Positions 7,203 to 15,252 of a stretch of DNA of 41,176 nucleotides are shown here, in pieces. Each line of letters opens with the position of its first letter. The stretch's first letter is position 1. Where the stretch lies: NCBI RefSeq assembly GCF_004348665.1, contig NZ_SMKM01000025.1:1-41176 (forward strand), in the 5' to 3' direction. The translations under genes and the position numbers were made by a program. The stretch is from Actinomadura sp. GC306. Lineage in GTDB: Bacteria > Actinomycetota > Actinomycetes > Streptosporangiales > Streptosporangiaceae. The notes under the pieces were generated by a model. It was not told the DNA's origin and did not search any database. It saw nothing but the letters and a program-made list of their open reading frames with translations.

Positions 7203-8030
7203 ATGCACTCACCTGGTCAGAAGAAGTCCATCGCAGGCACCCTCCTCAACCTCGTCGGCAGCCGCCCGAAGGGCACCGGCGCCGCCGCCCCCGCGCCGCC
7301 GGGCGCGGACGGGGACGTCGTCCAGCCCGCCGCCGGAGAGGGCGCGCTGGAGAACCACCTGGGCGGGGACGAGGCCCGCAACTACCGCAAGTACGAGTAC
7401 GAGACCGTCGCGCCGCACGTCGGGCGGTCCATGCTGGAGGTCGGCTCGGGGCTCGGGCACTTCTCCGAGCAGTTCGCTGGGCGCCTCGACTACCTCGTCG
7501 TCAGCGACAACGACCCGTACTGCGTCGGCGAGCTGCGCAAGCGCTACGACGGCAGCGACGACGTCGAGGTCATCGACCTGGCGCTGCCCGCCGACATCGT
7601 GATCCGGCGCAAGGTCGACACCGTCGTGATGATGAACGTCCTGGAGCACATCAAGGACGACGTCCAGGCGCTGCGCGACCTCGCCGCCGTCACCGAGCCC
7701 GGCGGCCGCATCGTCATCTGGGTGCCCGGCTACATGCAGCTCTACGGCGACTTCGACCGCAAGGTCGGGCACGTCACCCGGTACACGCCGAAGACGCTGG
7801 AGGCGTCGGTCCGCGAGGCGGGCCTCGTCCCGGAGGTGCTCAAGCCGATCAACTTCCTCGGCGGGATCGCCTGGTGGTTCGCGGTCCGCCGCGGCGGCGC
7901 CGGCTACCCGGACCCGAAGCTCGTCAAGATCTACGACCGGACGGTCGTGCCGCTGACCCGCACCATCGAGCGCGTCGTCAAGCCGCCGTTCGGGCAGACG
8001 GTGTTCTGCGTCGCCCGCGTCCCGCGCTGA
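7203..8030 (+). CDS. Class I SAM-dependent methyltransferase
   Basis: The 275-residue protein has a Rossmann-type methyltransferase core: motif I MLEVGSGLGHFSEQFAG, an acidic end of the second strand (YLVVSDNDPYCVGEL), VDTVVMMNVLEHIKDDVQAL and GGRIVIWVPGY. This pattern is found in UbiG/Methyltransf_11-like enzymes and in methyltransferases of glycan or natural-product assembly. The N-terminal 50 residues are low in complexity (Pro, Ala, Gly). I start at the ATG at 7203, preceded by GCGGGAAG; an in-frame ATG at 7113 has no ribosome site. It stands alone and ends before a strong terminator. The conserved C-terminal part (LGGIAWWFAVRRGG) may contact a membrane or lipid substrate. The acceptor is unknown. 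Confidence 0.85.
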   Translation: MHSPGQKKSIAGTLLNLVGSRPKGTGAAAPAPPGADGDVVQPAAGEGALENHLGGDEARNYRKYEYETVAPHVGRSMLEVGSGLGHFSEQFAGRLDYLVVSDNDPYCVGELRKRYDGSDDVEVIDLALPADIVIRRKVDTVVMMNVLEHIKDDVQALRDLAAVTEPGGRIVIWVPGYMQLYGDFDRKVGHVTRYTPKTLEASVREAGLVPEVLKPINFLGGIAWWFAVRRGGAGYPDPKLVKIYDRTVVPLTRTIERVVKPPFGQTVFCVARVPR

Positions 8031-8062
8031 CGCGCGCCCCGGGCCACGGGCCCGTAACGCTC

Positions 8063-8109
8063 CGACGGGGACGGATCACGGAAGGTGACACGTCCCCGTC
8101 GCTATTTTT
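8063..8109 (+). terminator. Rho-independent terminator after the methyltransferase gene
   Basis: An 11-bp perfect stem, CGACGGGGACG at 8063-8073 with its complement at 8091-8101, encloses a smaller TCAC/GTGA stem. It is followed by CTATTTTT. The T-run is unusual in this GC-rich window and makes this the clearest intrinsic terminator here. Confidence 0.85.
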
Positions 8110-8317
8110 CACCGCCGCTCCCCGGTATGTCGTCCGGCATTCGGCGGCCCCCGGACCCGAGACTGTGCAGTGGCCGGAACGATGACGGGCCGCCTCTCCG
8201 GGCGGCGAAGCACCGCCTGCTTCCGCGGGACGTCACCGCGACGGCCGGCCACGAAGTTCCCGTGTGGTCCGACGGTTCGGCGGCGGGGGTCCTGCGGAGG
8301 GGAGATCCCCGCCACCG
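8110..8317. other. Intergenic stretch with no gene seen
   Basis: Together with the flanking terminator and repeat array, this makes a gap of about 340 bp between the methyltransferase gene and the convergent LuxR-type gene. The short open frames on both strands (up to 81 codons on the minus strand) have no family resemblance and no convincing ribosome site. I see no RNA gene. Confidence 0.5.
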
Positions 8318-8384
8318 AATCAGCCCACGGCACCAGCCCACCGGCATCAGCCCGTGGGATCAGCCCGCGGCATCAGCCCACCGG
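8318..8384 (-). repeat. Five tandem 12-14 bp repeats over the LuxR-gene stop codon
   Basis: Units at 8318-8330, 8331-8344, 8345-8358, 8359-8370 and 8371-8384 follow the pattern CATCAGCCCACCGG with small changes. The last unit contains the stop codon (8373-8375) of the LuxR-type regulator and the first four follow it in its mRNA. Each unit has the palindrome-like halves CCGG and GGGCTGATG on the coding strand, but no long hairpin forms. Confidence 0.75.
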
Positions 8385-11288
8385 GGCTTCGTCCCGCCCG
8401 GCGGGGACGGCGAACAGCGCCAGCCGGTGCGCGGTCGCGGCGGCCTCGCCGCGACTGGCGACGTCCAGCTTCCCGAGGATGTTGGACACGTGCACGCTGG
8501 CGGTCTTCACCGAGATGAACAGCGCCTCGGCGATGTCGCGGTTGCTGCGGCCGTCGGCGACCAGGCGCAGCACCTCGTACTCGCGCGGCGTCAGCCCCAG
8601 CGGCGCCGCGTCGCCCCCGCGGGCCGTGCGGGTGCGGCGCAGCAGGTCGGCGACGCGGTCGCCGAGCGGGACGGCGCCGAGGCTTTCCGCCAGTTCCGCC
8701 GCGGTGCGCAGCCGGGCCGCCGCCGCGTCGTGGTCGCCGTCCGCCAACGCGGCCCGCGCCGCGTTCAGCAGCGCGCACCCCCGCAGGAAGGGGTTGCCGA
8801 GCGCCTCCCACGCGGCGGCGGCCTCCTCCCAGGCGGCGAAGTCGAGGACGCCGCGGGCGCGGGCGGCCTCGGCGGCGAACGTGGCCCGGTGCGCCCGCTG
8901 CAGCGGGCCGACGGCGCTCAGCCCGGCGGCGCGCTCCTCGATGCGCCGCAGGTCGCCGGCGGCCGCCTCGCCGAGCTCCGCGCAGATCGACGCGCCGGTG
9001 ACCAGCGCGGGCCACGCGTAGCGGGCGTCGTCGGGCAGGCCGGCGTGGTCGAGGACGGGACGGATCGCGTCCAGCCCGGCCTCGGGCCGGCCCTCCGCGA
9101 GCGCGACGTTGGCCTCCAGCCAGAGGGTGGTGAAGTAGTCCTGGGTCTTCAGCCACTTCATCTTGAGGTTCATGATCTCGCGGGCGCCCGCCAGCCGCTT
9201 CCGCGCGGTGGGCAGGTCGCCGCGCGCCAGCGCGAGCCAGCCGGACAGGACGAGCAGCGACGTCCTCGTCGTCACGGCCGGCTCCTGCTCCATCGCCTGG
9301 TTCAGCACGGCGGTCGCCTCGTCCCACCGGCCGAGCGAGACCAGCGGCTCGGCCGTGTTGATGGACAGGGACGTCCCCTGCGTGCGGGCCACGCCGTACT
9401 CGCGGGCGAGCTCGATGCCGCGCCCGGCGACCGCGGCGGCCTCCTCGTGCCGTCCCGCGCCCTCCAGGAAATGCGACTTGATCACGTGGAAGCGCAGCAG
9501 GACCCGCTGGTCGCCGGTGCTCACCGCCGTCCGGTCGATCTCGGCGAGGTACTCCTCGCCGAGGTAGTCGACGTCGGCACAGAACTGAGTGATCAGCGCC
9601 TCGGCCTCGGTGACCGGGTCGCCGAGCGCGCGGGCGACCGCGAGCGCCTCGGCCGCCGCGTTGCGCGCCTCGTCGATCTCGGGCGTGAGGCGGACGTAGT
9701 TCCCCAGCGTGGACAGCGCCCGCGCGCGCAGCGCCGTCGGCGGGTCGGCCGGCAGCATCGCCACGGCGGACCGCAGGTCCTCGACGAAACCCGGGCGCGC
9801 CATCTGGTACCGCATCCGGCCGCGCAGTTCGAGCAGCATCGCCACCCGGGCCGGATCGTGGCCCCCGCCCCGCTCCCGGACCGCCTCCACCTCGCGCAGC
9901 GCGGCGGTCACGAGCTTGATGCCGCGGTCGTACTCGCCCGCCTCGTCGGCGGCGGCCGCGGCCTGCTCCAGGACGGTGACGTGGTCGGCGCCGATGCGCT
10001 CGGCCGCGTCGGGGACCCGGTCCCACAGTTCGAGGACCCGCGACAGCATCGCGAGGCACTCGGCGTAGGCGAGGGCCTTGCGCGCGTCGGCGGCGGCCCG
10101 CCACGACGCGACCAGCGCCCACGTGCTGTCGTGGGCGGCCTTCCAGTGGTGGCTGAGCTCGACCCATAGCCGTCCCGCCGGAACGAGCCCGGGATCGTTC
10201 TCCAGCGCCTCCGCGTAGCGGCGGTGGAGCCGCGTGTGCTCGCCGGGCAGCAGGTCGTCGTGGATGACCTCGCGGATCAGCGCGTGCCGGAACGCGTAGC
10301 CGTCGCCCTCCACGACGAGGACGTTCGCGGCGACGGCGGGACGCAGCGCGCGGGTCAGCCCGCCGTCGCCGAGGCCGGTGACGGCCGCCAGCAGCGCGTG
10401 CTCGATGCGGGTGCCGCCGCCGCTCGCGTCCCGCAGCACGTCCTGCGTCTCCTCCGGGAGCCGCTGCACACCGGCGAGCAGCAGGTCGCGCAGCGACTCG
10501 GGCAGTTCGCACGCCAGCGTCCCGTCGTCGTCGAGCAGCGCCTCGATGAACAGCGGGTTGCCCTCGCTGCGGACGGCGATCCGCTCGACCAGGCCGGGCG
10601 GCGGCGTCCGGCCGAGCAGCTCGGTCACGAGCGCGGCGATGTCCGTGCGGGTCAGCGGCGCGATCTCCGCGCGCCGCACGTGCTCCACCCGCTCCAGCCC
10701 GGCGAGCAGCGGGCGCAGCGGATGGCTGCGGTGCAGCTCGTCCGACCGGTACGTCACGACGATCAGGATCGGCGCGGTGCCGAGGTTGCGGATCAGGAAG
10801 GCCAGCAGGTCGCGGGTGGAGCGGTCGGCCCAGTGCGCGTCCTCGACGACCAGCACGACCGGGCCGCGCTCGGCGAGCCGCTCCAGCAGCGTGAGCATCA
10901 CCTCGAACAGGCGGGCCCGCTGCTCGCCGGAGGCGGCGTCGGTCTCCGGCTCCCCGAACTCGGGCAGCAGCCGGGCCAGGCCGCCGGTGTCGCCGCGCGG
11001 CACGAGTTCGGCGACGCCGCCGGTGCCGATGTCGCGGACGAGGTCGCGCAGGACGGTCGTGAACGGCGCGAACGGAAGGCCGTCGGAGCCGAGCTCCAGG
11101 CAGCCGCCGGTGAGCACCCGCGCGCGGCCGTCCACGGACCGGGCGTACTCGCGGATCAGGCGGGTCTTGCCGACACCGGCGTCACCGCCGATGAGCACGG
11201 CCCCGGGTGCGGCGGCGAGCGCGTCCTCCAGTTCCGCGAGCTCGGCGGATCTGCCGATCAGGACAGGGCTCAACGCGCGTGGACTCAC
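8373..11288 (-). CDS. LAL-type LuxR regulator with AAA ATPase and TPR-like region
   Basis: The 971-residue protein starts at the GTG at 11288 (SPRALSPVLIGRSAELAELE). It has a Walker A motif at residues 34-42 (GGDAGVGKT), a Walker B-like PVVLVVEDAHWAD and an AAA/STAND core with the following winged-helix section. A long alpha-helical TPR-like region fills the middle. The last 70 residues are a LuxR/GerE helix-turn-helix (LGLTPREYEVLRLVADGRSN, then RDIAEALFISVKTASVHVSN). This is the MalT/LAL architecture and normal length for it; such proteins bind ATP and an inducer and activate catabolic or secondary-metabolite genes. The frame is open far upstream on the minus strand, but that part is antisense to real genes. 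It stands alone, so its target is unclear. Confidence 0.92.
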   Translation of the reverse strand: MSPRALSPVLIGRSAELAELEDALAAAPGAVLIGGDAGVGKTRLIREYARSVDGRARVLTGGCLELGSDGLPFAPFTTVLRDLVRDIGTGGVAELVPRGDTGGLARLLPEFGEPETDAASGEQRARLFEVMLTLLERLAERGPVVLVVEDAHWADRSTRDLLAFLIRNLGTAPILIVVTYRSDELHRSHPLRPLLAGLERVEHVRRAEIAPLTRTDIAALVTELLGRTPPPGLVERIAVRSEGNPLFIEALLDDDGTLACELPESLRDLLLAGVQRLPEETQDVLRDASGGGTRIEHALLAAVTGLGDGGLTRALRPAVAANVLVVEGDGYAFRHALIREVIHDDLLPGEHTRLHRRYAEALENDPGLVPAGRLWVELSHHWKAAHDSTWALVASWRAAADARKALAYAECLAMLSRVLELWDRVPDAAERIGADHVTVLEQAAAAADEAGEYDRGIKLVTAALREVEAVRERGGGHDPARVAMLLELRGRMRYQMARPGFVEDLRSAVAMLPADPPTALRARALSTLGNYVRLTPEIDEARNAAAEALAVARALGDPVTEAEALITQFCADVDYLGEEYLAEIDRTAVSTGDQRVLLRFHVIKSHFLEGAGRHEEAAAVAGRGIELAREYGVARTQGTSLSINTAEPLVSLGRWDEATAVLNQAMEQEPAVTTRTSLLVLSGWLALARGDLPTARKRLAGAREIMNLKMKWLKTQDYFTTLWLEANVALAEGRPEAGLDAIRPVLDHAGLPDDARYAWPALVTGASICAELGEAAAGDLRRIEERAAGLSAVGPLQRAHRATFAAEAARARGVLDFAAWEEAAAAWEALGNPFLRGCALLNAARAALADGDHDAAAARLRTAAELAESLGAVPLGDRVADLLRRTRTARGGDAAPLGLTPREYEVLRLVADGRSNRDIAEALFISVKTASVHVSNILGKLDVASRGEAAATAHRLALFAVPAGRDEAPVG

Positions 11289-11353
11289 CGTCCCAGCATG
11301 CCAAACGACCCCGACATTCCCACCTGTTTTTCCGGCCGGTGCGGCTCCGCCGG

Positions 11354-11968
11354 TCAGCCCTGCGGGTTCTTGTCCAGCTTGCGCCGCTCCCAGCGGTTGG
11401 GGTGGCGGATCACCACTCCCGCCATGCCGCCGGATCCGATGACCCTGATCAGCGGGGTGCCGGGCAGCCGGTCGCCGGTGGTCTTGTCCGAGCAGCCGCC
11501 GACGCCGGGGTCCATGCCGCCGGTGTCGGCGGCCCAGCCGTCGGGCAGGACGATCACGACCCCGGCCGCCTCCCCGTACGCCTCCACCAAGACCTCCGGC
11601 AGCCGGCACTCGACCCGGGTGAAGTCGATCTTCACGCCGCCCAGGCCGCCGTGCGCGATCACGTGCGCGGGGACGTCCCAGCGCCCGGGGCCCCGGGAGG
11701 CGCCGTGCATGCCGCCCTTGAGCACCAGCGGCGGACGGTTCTCCACGGGCGCCGGGCCCGGCAGGTCGCCGGTCAGGGCGGCCAGGTCGGCGTAGGTCTT
11801 GGCCGTCAGCGCCTGCTCCAGGCGCGTCTCCAGCTCGTCGAGGTCCAGGCGTCCCTCGGCCGCCGCGTCCCGCAACCGCTCCACCACCGCTTCCCGGTCG
11901 TCGTGCGAGGCGCGGAGGTCTCCCGAAGGGGCGGGGCGCGGAGCGGGCTCCGGAGGCAGGGGCGTCAT
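11354..11968 (-). CDS. DUF1707 protein
   Basis: The 204-residue protein has an N-terminal DUF1707 domain at about residues 17-70 (LRASHDDREAVVERLRDAAA, then EGRLDLDELETRLEQALTAKTYADL), a domain common near the N-terminus of actinobacterial envelope or regulatory proteins. The rest resembles the beta-rich C-terminal half of such proteins (KIDFTRVECRLPEVLVEAYG, VVIVLPDGWAADTGG), similar to the cell-wall-active antibiotic-response domain of LiaF-like proteins. No membrane helix is seen. The ATG at 11968 has TATTCT exactly 6 bases upstream, which suggests a leaderless mRNA; further ATGs up to 12109 give only low-complexity sequence. It lies 65 bp upstream of the LuxR-type gene on the same strand. 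Confidence 0.85.
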   Translation of the reverse strand: MTPLPPEPAPRPAPSGDLRASHDDREAVVERLRDAAAEGRLDLDELETRLEQALTAKTYADLAALTGDLPGPAPVENRPPLVLKGGMHGASRGPGRWDVPAHVIAHGGLGGVKIDFTRVECRLPEVLVEAYGEAAGVVIVLPDGWAADTGGMDPGVGGCSDKTTGDRLPGTPLIRVIGSGGMAGVVIRHPNRWERRKLDKNPQG

Positions 11969-11974
11969 CCCCCA

Positions 11975-11980
11975 AGAATA
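11975..11980 (-). promoter_or_regulatory. -10 hexamer TATTCT for a leaderless DUF1707 mRNA
   Basis: On the minus strand TATTCT is followed by TGGGGG and the ATG at 11968, a spacing of 6 bases. The same geometry occurs at four other genes in this window. No clear -35 element is seen. Confidence 0.5.
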
Positions 11981-12101
11981 TGCAGCGGCACGCGCGACCG
12001 CCTGCCCCGGCGCCATCGTTGACAGGGCGTCCGGTCGGGACGAGGCTGACTCGCAGGCGACCGGGTGACGAGAGGCGGCGCCGCCCGATCCCGTCCTGGA
12101 G

Positions 12102-13814
12102 GTGGTCACGATCCGATTCGCGCTCTTCTACGAGCACCAGTTGCCGCGGCCTTGGGGGGAAGGGCAGGAGCTCAAGCTTTATCAGGACGCCCTTGACCAG
12201 GTGGAGATCGCCGATCGGGTGGGCTTCGACTACATCTGGGAAGTCGAACACCATTTCCTGGAGGAGTACTCGCATTCGTCGGCGCCCGAGGTGTTCCTCG
12301 GGGCCGCTTCGCAGCGGACGAAGCGAATCCGGCTCGGGCACGGGATCGTGCAACTGCCGCCGGCCATCAACCATCCCGCACGTATCGCCGAGCGGATCGC
12401 GACGCTCGACCTCGTCTCCAACGGGCGGGTCGACTTCGGGACGGGAGAGGCCAGTTCCAGCGCCGAACTCGGCGGGTTCGGGGTGCGGCGCACCGACAAG
12501 CGGGCGCAGTGGCAGGACGCGATCGACGCCATCACCAGGATGTTCGTCGAGGAGCCGTTCGCGGGGTGGAACTCGCCCGATATCCGGATGCCGCCGCGGA
12601 ACGTCCTGCCGAAGACCGTCCAGAAACCACACCCTCCGCTCTGGGTGGCGTGCTCGCGCCGGGAGACGATCCATTTCGCCGCGCGCAACGGGATCGGCGC
12701 CCTTTCGTTCTCCTTCGTGGAGCCCGAGGACGCGGGCAAATGGGTGGACGAGTACTACCGCATCATCGAGTCGGAGGAATGCGTCCCGGCGGGGTTCGCG
12801 GTGAACCCGAACGTGACCGTCGTCCTGCCGATGATGCTGCACGAGGACGAGGCCACCGCGATCGAGCGCGGCATCGACGGCGCGCATTTCTTCGCGTTCG
12901 CCCTCGCGCATTACTACGGGACCACGCCGCACGATCCGGGGCGCACGGACGTGTGGCAGGAGTTCCTGGAGCGGCGCGCCTCGCGGGGTCTGTCGCGGGA
13001 GCAGATCATCGCCAACGCCGGGACCCTCAACGTCAACGTCGGTTCGCTGCGCGGCGCCGTGGGGACGCCCGAGCAGGTCATCGACCTCGTCCGGCGGTAC
13101 GAGTCGGCCGGCGTCGACCAGGTCGCCTTCGTCCTGCAGTCGGGCCCGAACAGGCACGAGCACATCTGCGAGAGCCTGGAGCTGTTCGGGAAGGCCGTCC
13201 TCCCCCATTTCACCGAGGGACGGGACGAGCGCGAGGCCGCCAAGGCGGAGCGGCTCGCGCCCGCCGTCGAGGCCGCCCTCGCGCGCCGGAAACCGGCCCG
13301 GACCAGCCCGCCCGGCTACCGCATCGACGAGGACGCGGAGGTCGCCCGCGCCCGTCGCGCGTCCCGTGGCCGGCGGCCGGTCGAGGACGTCCGCGCGGCG
13401 GGCCGCAGAAGGTTCAGGCAGGGCTTCTACAAGCTCGTGCACGGCCGTTCCGACGCGCAGATCGAACGGCGGTTCGGCCCGGCGGCGCAGCGCGTGTTCT
13501 TCGCCGCGATGGCCCGCGCCTACGACCCGTCCGCGGCCGGCGGGTTCACCGGTGAGCTGGAGTTCCGCTTGAGCCGTGCGGACGAGGAGTCCGTCTGGAC
13601 GCTCACCATCGGCAAGACCCGTGCCCGCGCCAGTCAGGGGCCTGCGAAGGATCCGTCTCTCACGCTCATCGTGGCCGCGGCGGACTTCCTGCGGATGCTG
13701 GCCGGAGACGCGAACCCGGCGTCGCTTCTCATGGACGGCCGCCTGGAACTGCGCGGAAATTTCGACCTCGCGCCGCGGCTCAGCGAGATGTTCGGCGGGC
13801 CGTCACCCTACTGA
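12102..13814 (+). CDS. Luciferase-like monooxygenase fused to an SCP2 domain
   Basis: The protein has 570 residues, against about 350-400 for the usual LLM family. Residues 1 to about 385 are a bacterial-luciferase-like TIM barrel (RFALFYEHQLPRPW, DYIWEVEHHFLEEYSHSSAP, RIRLGHGIVQLPPAINHPAR), which binds FMN or F420. After a basic linker, residues from about 440 form an SCP2-like sterol/lipid-carrier domain (FYKLVHGRSDAQIERRFG, then SLTLIVAAADFLRMLAGDAN and LMDGRLELRGN). A hydrophobic substrate held by the SCP2 part and oxidised by the barrel is a reasonable inference. The GTG at 12102 overlaps its GGAGG box; the bases at the ideal spacing are ATC at 12111, so the true start is uncertain. A terminator hairpin follows. 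Confidence 0.88.
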   Translation: MVTIRFALFYEHQLPRPWGEGQELKLYQDALDQVEIADRVGFDYIWEVEHHFLEEYSHSSAPEVFLGAASQRTKRIRLGHGIVQLPPAINHPARIAERIATLDLVSNGRVDFGTGEASSSAELGGFGVRRTDKRAQWQDAIDAITRMFVEEPFAGWNSPDIRMPPRNVLPKTVQKPHPPLWVACSRRETIHFAARNGIGALSFSFVEPEDAGKWVDEYYRIIESEECVPAGFAVNPNVTVVLPMMLHEDEATAIERGIDGAHFFAFALAHYYGTTPHDPGRTDVWQEFLERRASRGLSREQIIANAGTLNVNVGSLRGAVGTPEQVIDLVRRYESAGVDQVAFVLQSGPNRHEHICESLELFGKAVLPHFTEGRDEREAAKAERLAPAVEAALARRKPARTSPPGYRIDEDAEVARARRASRGRRPVEDVRAAGRRRFRQGFYKLVHGRSDAQIERRFGPAAQRVFFAAMARAYDPSAAGGFTGELEFRLSRADEESVWTLTIGKTRARASQGPAKDPSLTLIVAAADFLRMLAGDANPASLLMDGRLELRGNFDLAPRLSEMFGGPSPY

Positions 13815-13818
13815 TGGC

Positions 13819-13854
13819 GGGTGGCCGTGGTCCCCCGACGCACCACGGCCACCC
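13819..13854. terminator. Hairpin between convergent genes
   Basis: GGGTGGCCGTGGT (13819-13831) pairs perfectly with 13842-13854 around a 10-base loop. It begins 5 bp after the stop of the LLM-SCP2 gene and lies 57 bp from the stop of the convergent membrane protein, so it can serve both. There is no U-tract. Confidence 0.7.
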
Positions 13855-13910
13855 AACGATGAGACGCCCGCATTGCGGGTCGGGTTCGCCAGATCGACCG
13901 CCGCGCACAC

Positions 13911-14645
13911 TCAAGTGGAGGGGCGGCCGGCGACGAGGTCGCTCAGGCGGTCGCCGAGGCGCTGGACGGGGCGGCGGTAGCGGCGTTCGCGGTTGCGCGC
14001 CCATCGTTCCTTGCGGGAGCCCGGGGTGTAGCGGCGGCGTGCCCACGGGGAGTCCGGGCGCGCGAGCCGGATCGCGCCGACCAGCGCGACCACGCCGATG
14101 AAGAGGCCGATGACGCCCGTCCAGATCTTGCCCTTGAGCAGCGCGACCACGGCGAGGGCGGCGTTGAACAGGAGGACGAAGACGATGCTCCAGAGTCCTT
14201 CCCCGGCGACGTCGTCCATCCCGACCGGGTGCAGCCCCAGCAGGAGGAGGCCGCACAGGGCGACCGTGATGAACACGGCCTCGACCGACAGGCGGCCCTT
14301 CTCGCTCCAGTAGACGTCCTTCAGGTAGAAGACGAGCGCGAACTCGTCCAGGACGAGGGCGGCGCCGACCCCGAACAGCGCCGCGGCGGCCGCCGCCAGG
14401 CCGGACGACCCGTCCTCGATGGCCAGCCCGCCGACTCCGCCGACGCACATGAACACGAGGCCGAACACCACGTGGTGGACGTGCTGCCCGCCCGGGGTGA
14501 CGTTCCCCGGCCACCACCGCACCTGCCGCCGGATCATCCGCACGCTGAACCGGATGAACAGGAACCCGGCGATGAACGCGACCAGGAAGCAGAACAGCCG
14601 GAGGCGCCCGGCGTCCGCGATCTCCCGTGTGAACCACTCCCCCAC
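13911..14645 (-). CDS. Polytopic membrane protein with a conserved-looking HVHH motif
   Basis: The 244-residue protein has about six hydrophobic segments, the first near residues 15-33 (LRLFCFLVAFIAGFLFIRF) and the last near 172-192 (WTGVIGLFIGVVALVGAIRL). It ends in a basic cytoplasmic tail rich in Arg. Between the first two helices lies GNVTPGGQHVHHVVFGLVFM, with three histidines that could bind metal or haem. The second half has LDEFALVFYLKDVYW with buried acidic residues. I do not recognise a named family, although similar hypothetical integral membrane proteins are common in actinomycetes. The ATG at 14645 opens MGEWFTREIADAG. No operon partner is present. Confidence 0.8.
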   Translation of the reverse strand: MGEWFTREIADAGRLRLFCFLVAFIAGFLFIRFSVRMIRRQVRWWPGNVTPGGQHVHHVVFGLVFMCVGGVGGLAIEDGSSGLAAAAAALFGVGAALVLDEFALVFYLKDVYWSEKGRLSVEAVFITVALCGLLLLGLHPVGMDDVAGEGLWSIVFVLLFNAALAVVALLKGKIWTGVIGLFIGVVALVGAIRLARPDSPWARRRYTPGSRKERWARNRERRYRRPVQRLGDRLSDLVAGRPST

Positions 14646-14742
14646 ACGGGAGGCATTCCCCTCGAAGGTCGGCCCCTCAGGTCATCGAGGACCTCGGCGG
14701 GTAATACTTGTCCCAGGTTTCCCAGGGCTGCGGGGGCGCGAA

Positions 14743-15198
14743 TTGAAGATCATCGTGGACGACCTGTCCGGCGCGCAGATCGCCGGCTTCCTCCAGGAGC
14801 ACGTCGAGGAGATGCGGTCCGTCACGCCGCTGGAGAGCAAGCACGCCCTCGACCTCGACTCCCTGCGCGTCCCCGAGGTCACGTTCTGGTCGGTGATGGA
14901 CGGCGGTTCGGTCGTGGGGTGCGGTGCCATCAAGAGGCTGGACGACGCGCACGCCGAACTGAAGTCGATGCGCACCGCACCGCGGCGCAAGAGGAGCGGG
15001 GTCGCGTCCCTGCTGCTTGAGCACATCCTGGCCGAGGCCGGGCGCGCGGGGTTCACCCGGATGAGCCTGGAGACCGGGTCCGCCGAGTTCTTCCTCCCCG
15101 CGAGGAAGCTGTACGAGCGGTTCGGTTTCACCTACTGCGAGCCCTTCGCGGACTACAGGCCCGACCCCAACAGCGTGTTCATGACGCGGACCCTCTGA
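14743..15198 (+). CDS. GNAT-family N-acetyltransferase
   Basis: The 151-residue protein is a complete GNAT acetyltransferase. The acetyl-CoA loop is seen in TAPRRKRSGVASLLLEHILA (the R/Q-x-x-G-x-G/A region), and the C-terminal strand-helix in MSLETGSAEFFLPARKLYER with FGFTYCEPFADYRPDPNSVF. This matches the YsnE/PaiA-like group of small acetyltransferases. The frame is open well upstream, but only the TTG at 14743, preceded by GGGGGCG, gives the family's normal N-terminus (KIIVDDLSGAQIAGFLQEHV). The substrate cannot be assigned. It converges on the membrane protein at 15253, with a hairpin between them. Confidence 0.88.
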   Translation: MKIIVDDLSGAQIAGFLQEHVEEMRSVTPLESKHALDLDSLRVPEVTFWSVMDGGSVVGCGAIKRLDDAHAELKSMRTAPRRKRSGVASLLLEHILAEAGRAGFTRMSLETGSAEFFLPARKLYERFGFTYCEPFADYRPDPNSVFMTRTL

Positions 15199-15203
15199 CC
15201 CCA

Positions 15204-15230
15204 GGGGCCGCCGCCTTGCGCGACGGCCCC
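15204..15230. terminator. Hairpin between GNAT and the convergent membrane protein
   Basis: GGGGCCGCCGC (15204-15214) pairs with 15220-15230 with a single mismatch and a CTTGC loop. It sits in the 54-bp gap between two convergent stop codons and can act for both. There is no U-tract. Confidence 0.6.
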
Positions 15231-15252
15231 GGAGGCCGCTTCCCCGGGAGCG

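Noticed and set aside
8318..8384. The five-unit repeat as a CRISPR array
   Set aside because: Units are 12-14 bp and contiguous without spacers, and no cas genes are present.
12017..12022. TTGACA as the -35 element of the LLM-SCP2 gene
   Set aside because: No acceptable -10 hexamer follows at 16-19 bp, so I do not call a promoter.
8373..13442. A single 1689-codon minus-strand open frame
   Set aside because: Only 8373-11288 encodes the LuxR-type regulator. The rest is antisense to the LLM-SCP2 gene and covers the DUF1707 gene in another frame; it has no family resemblance.
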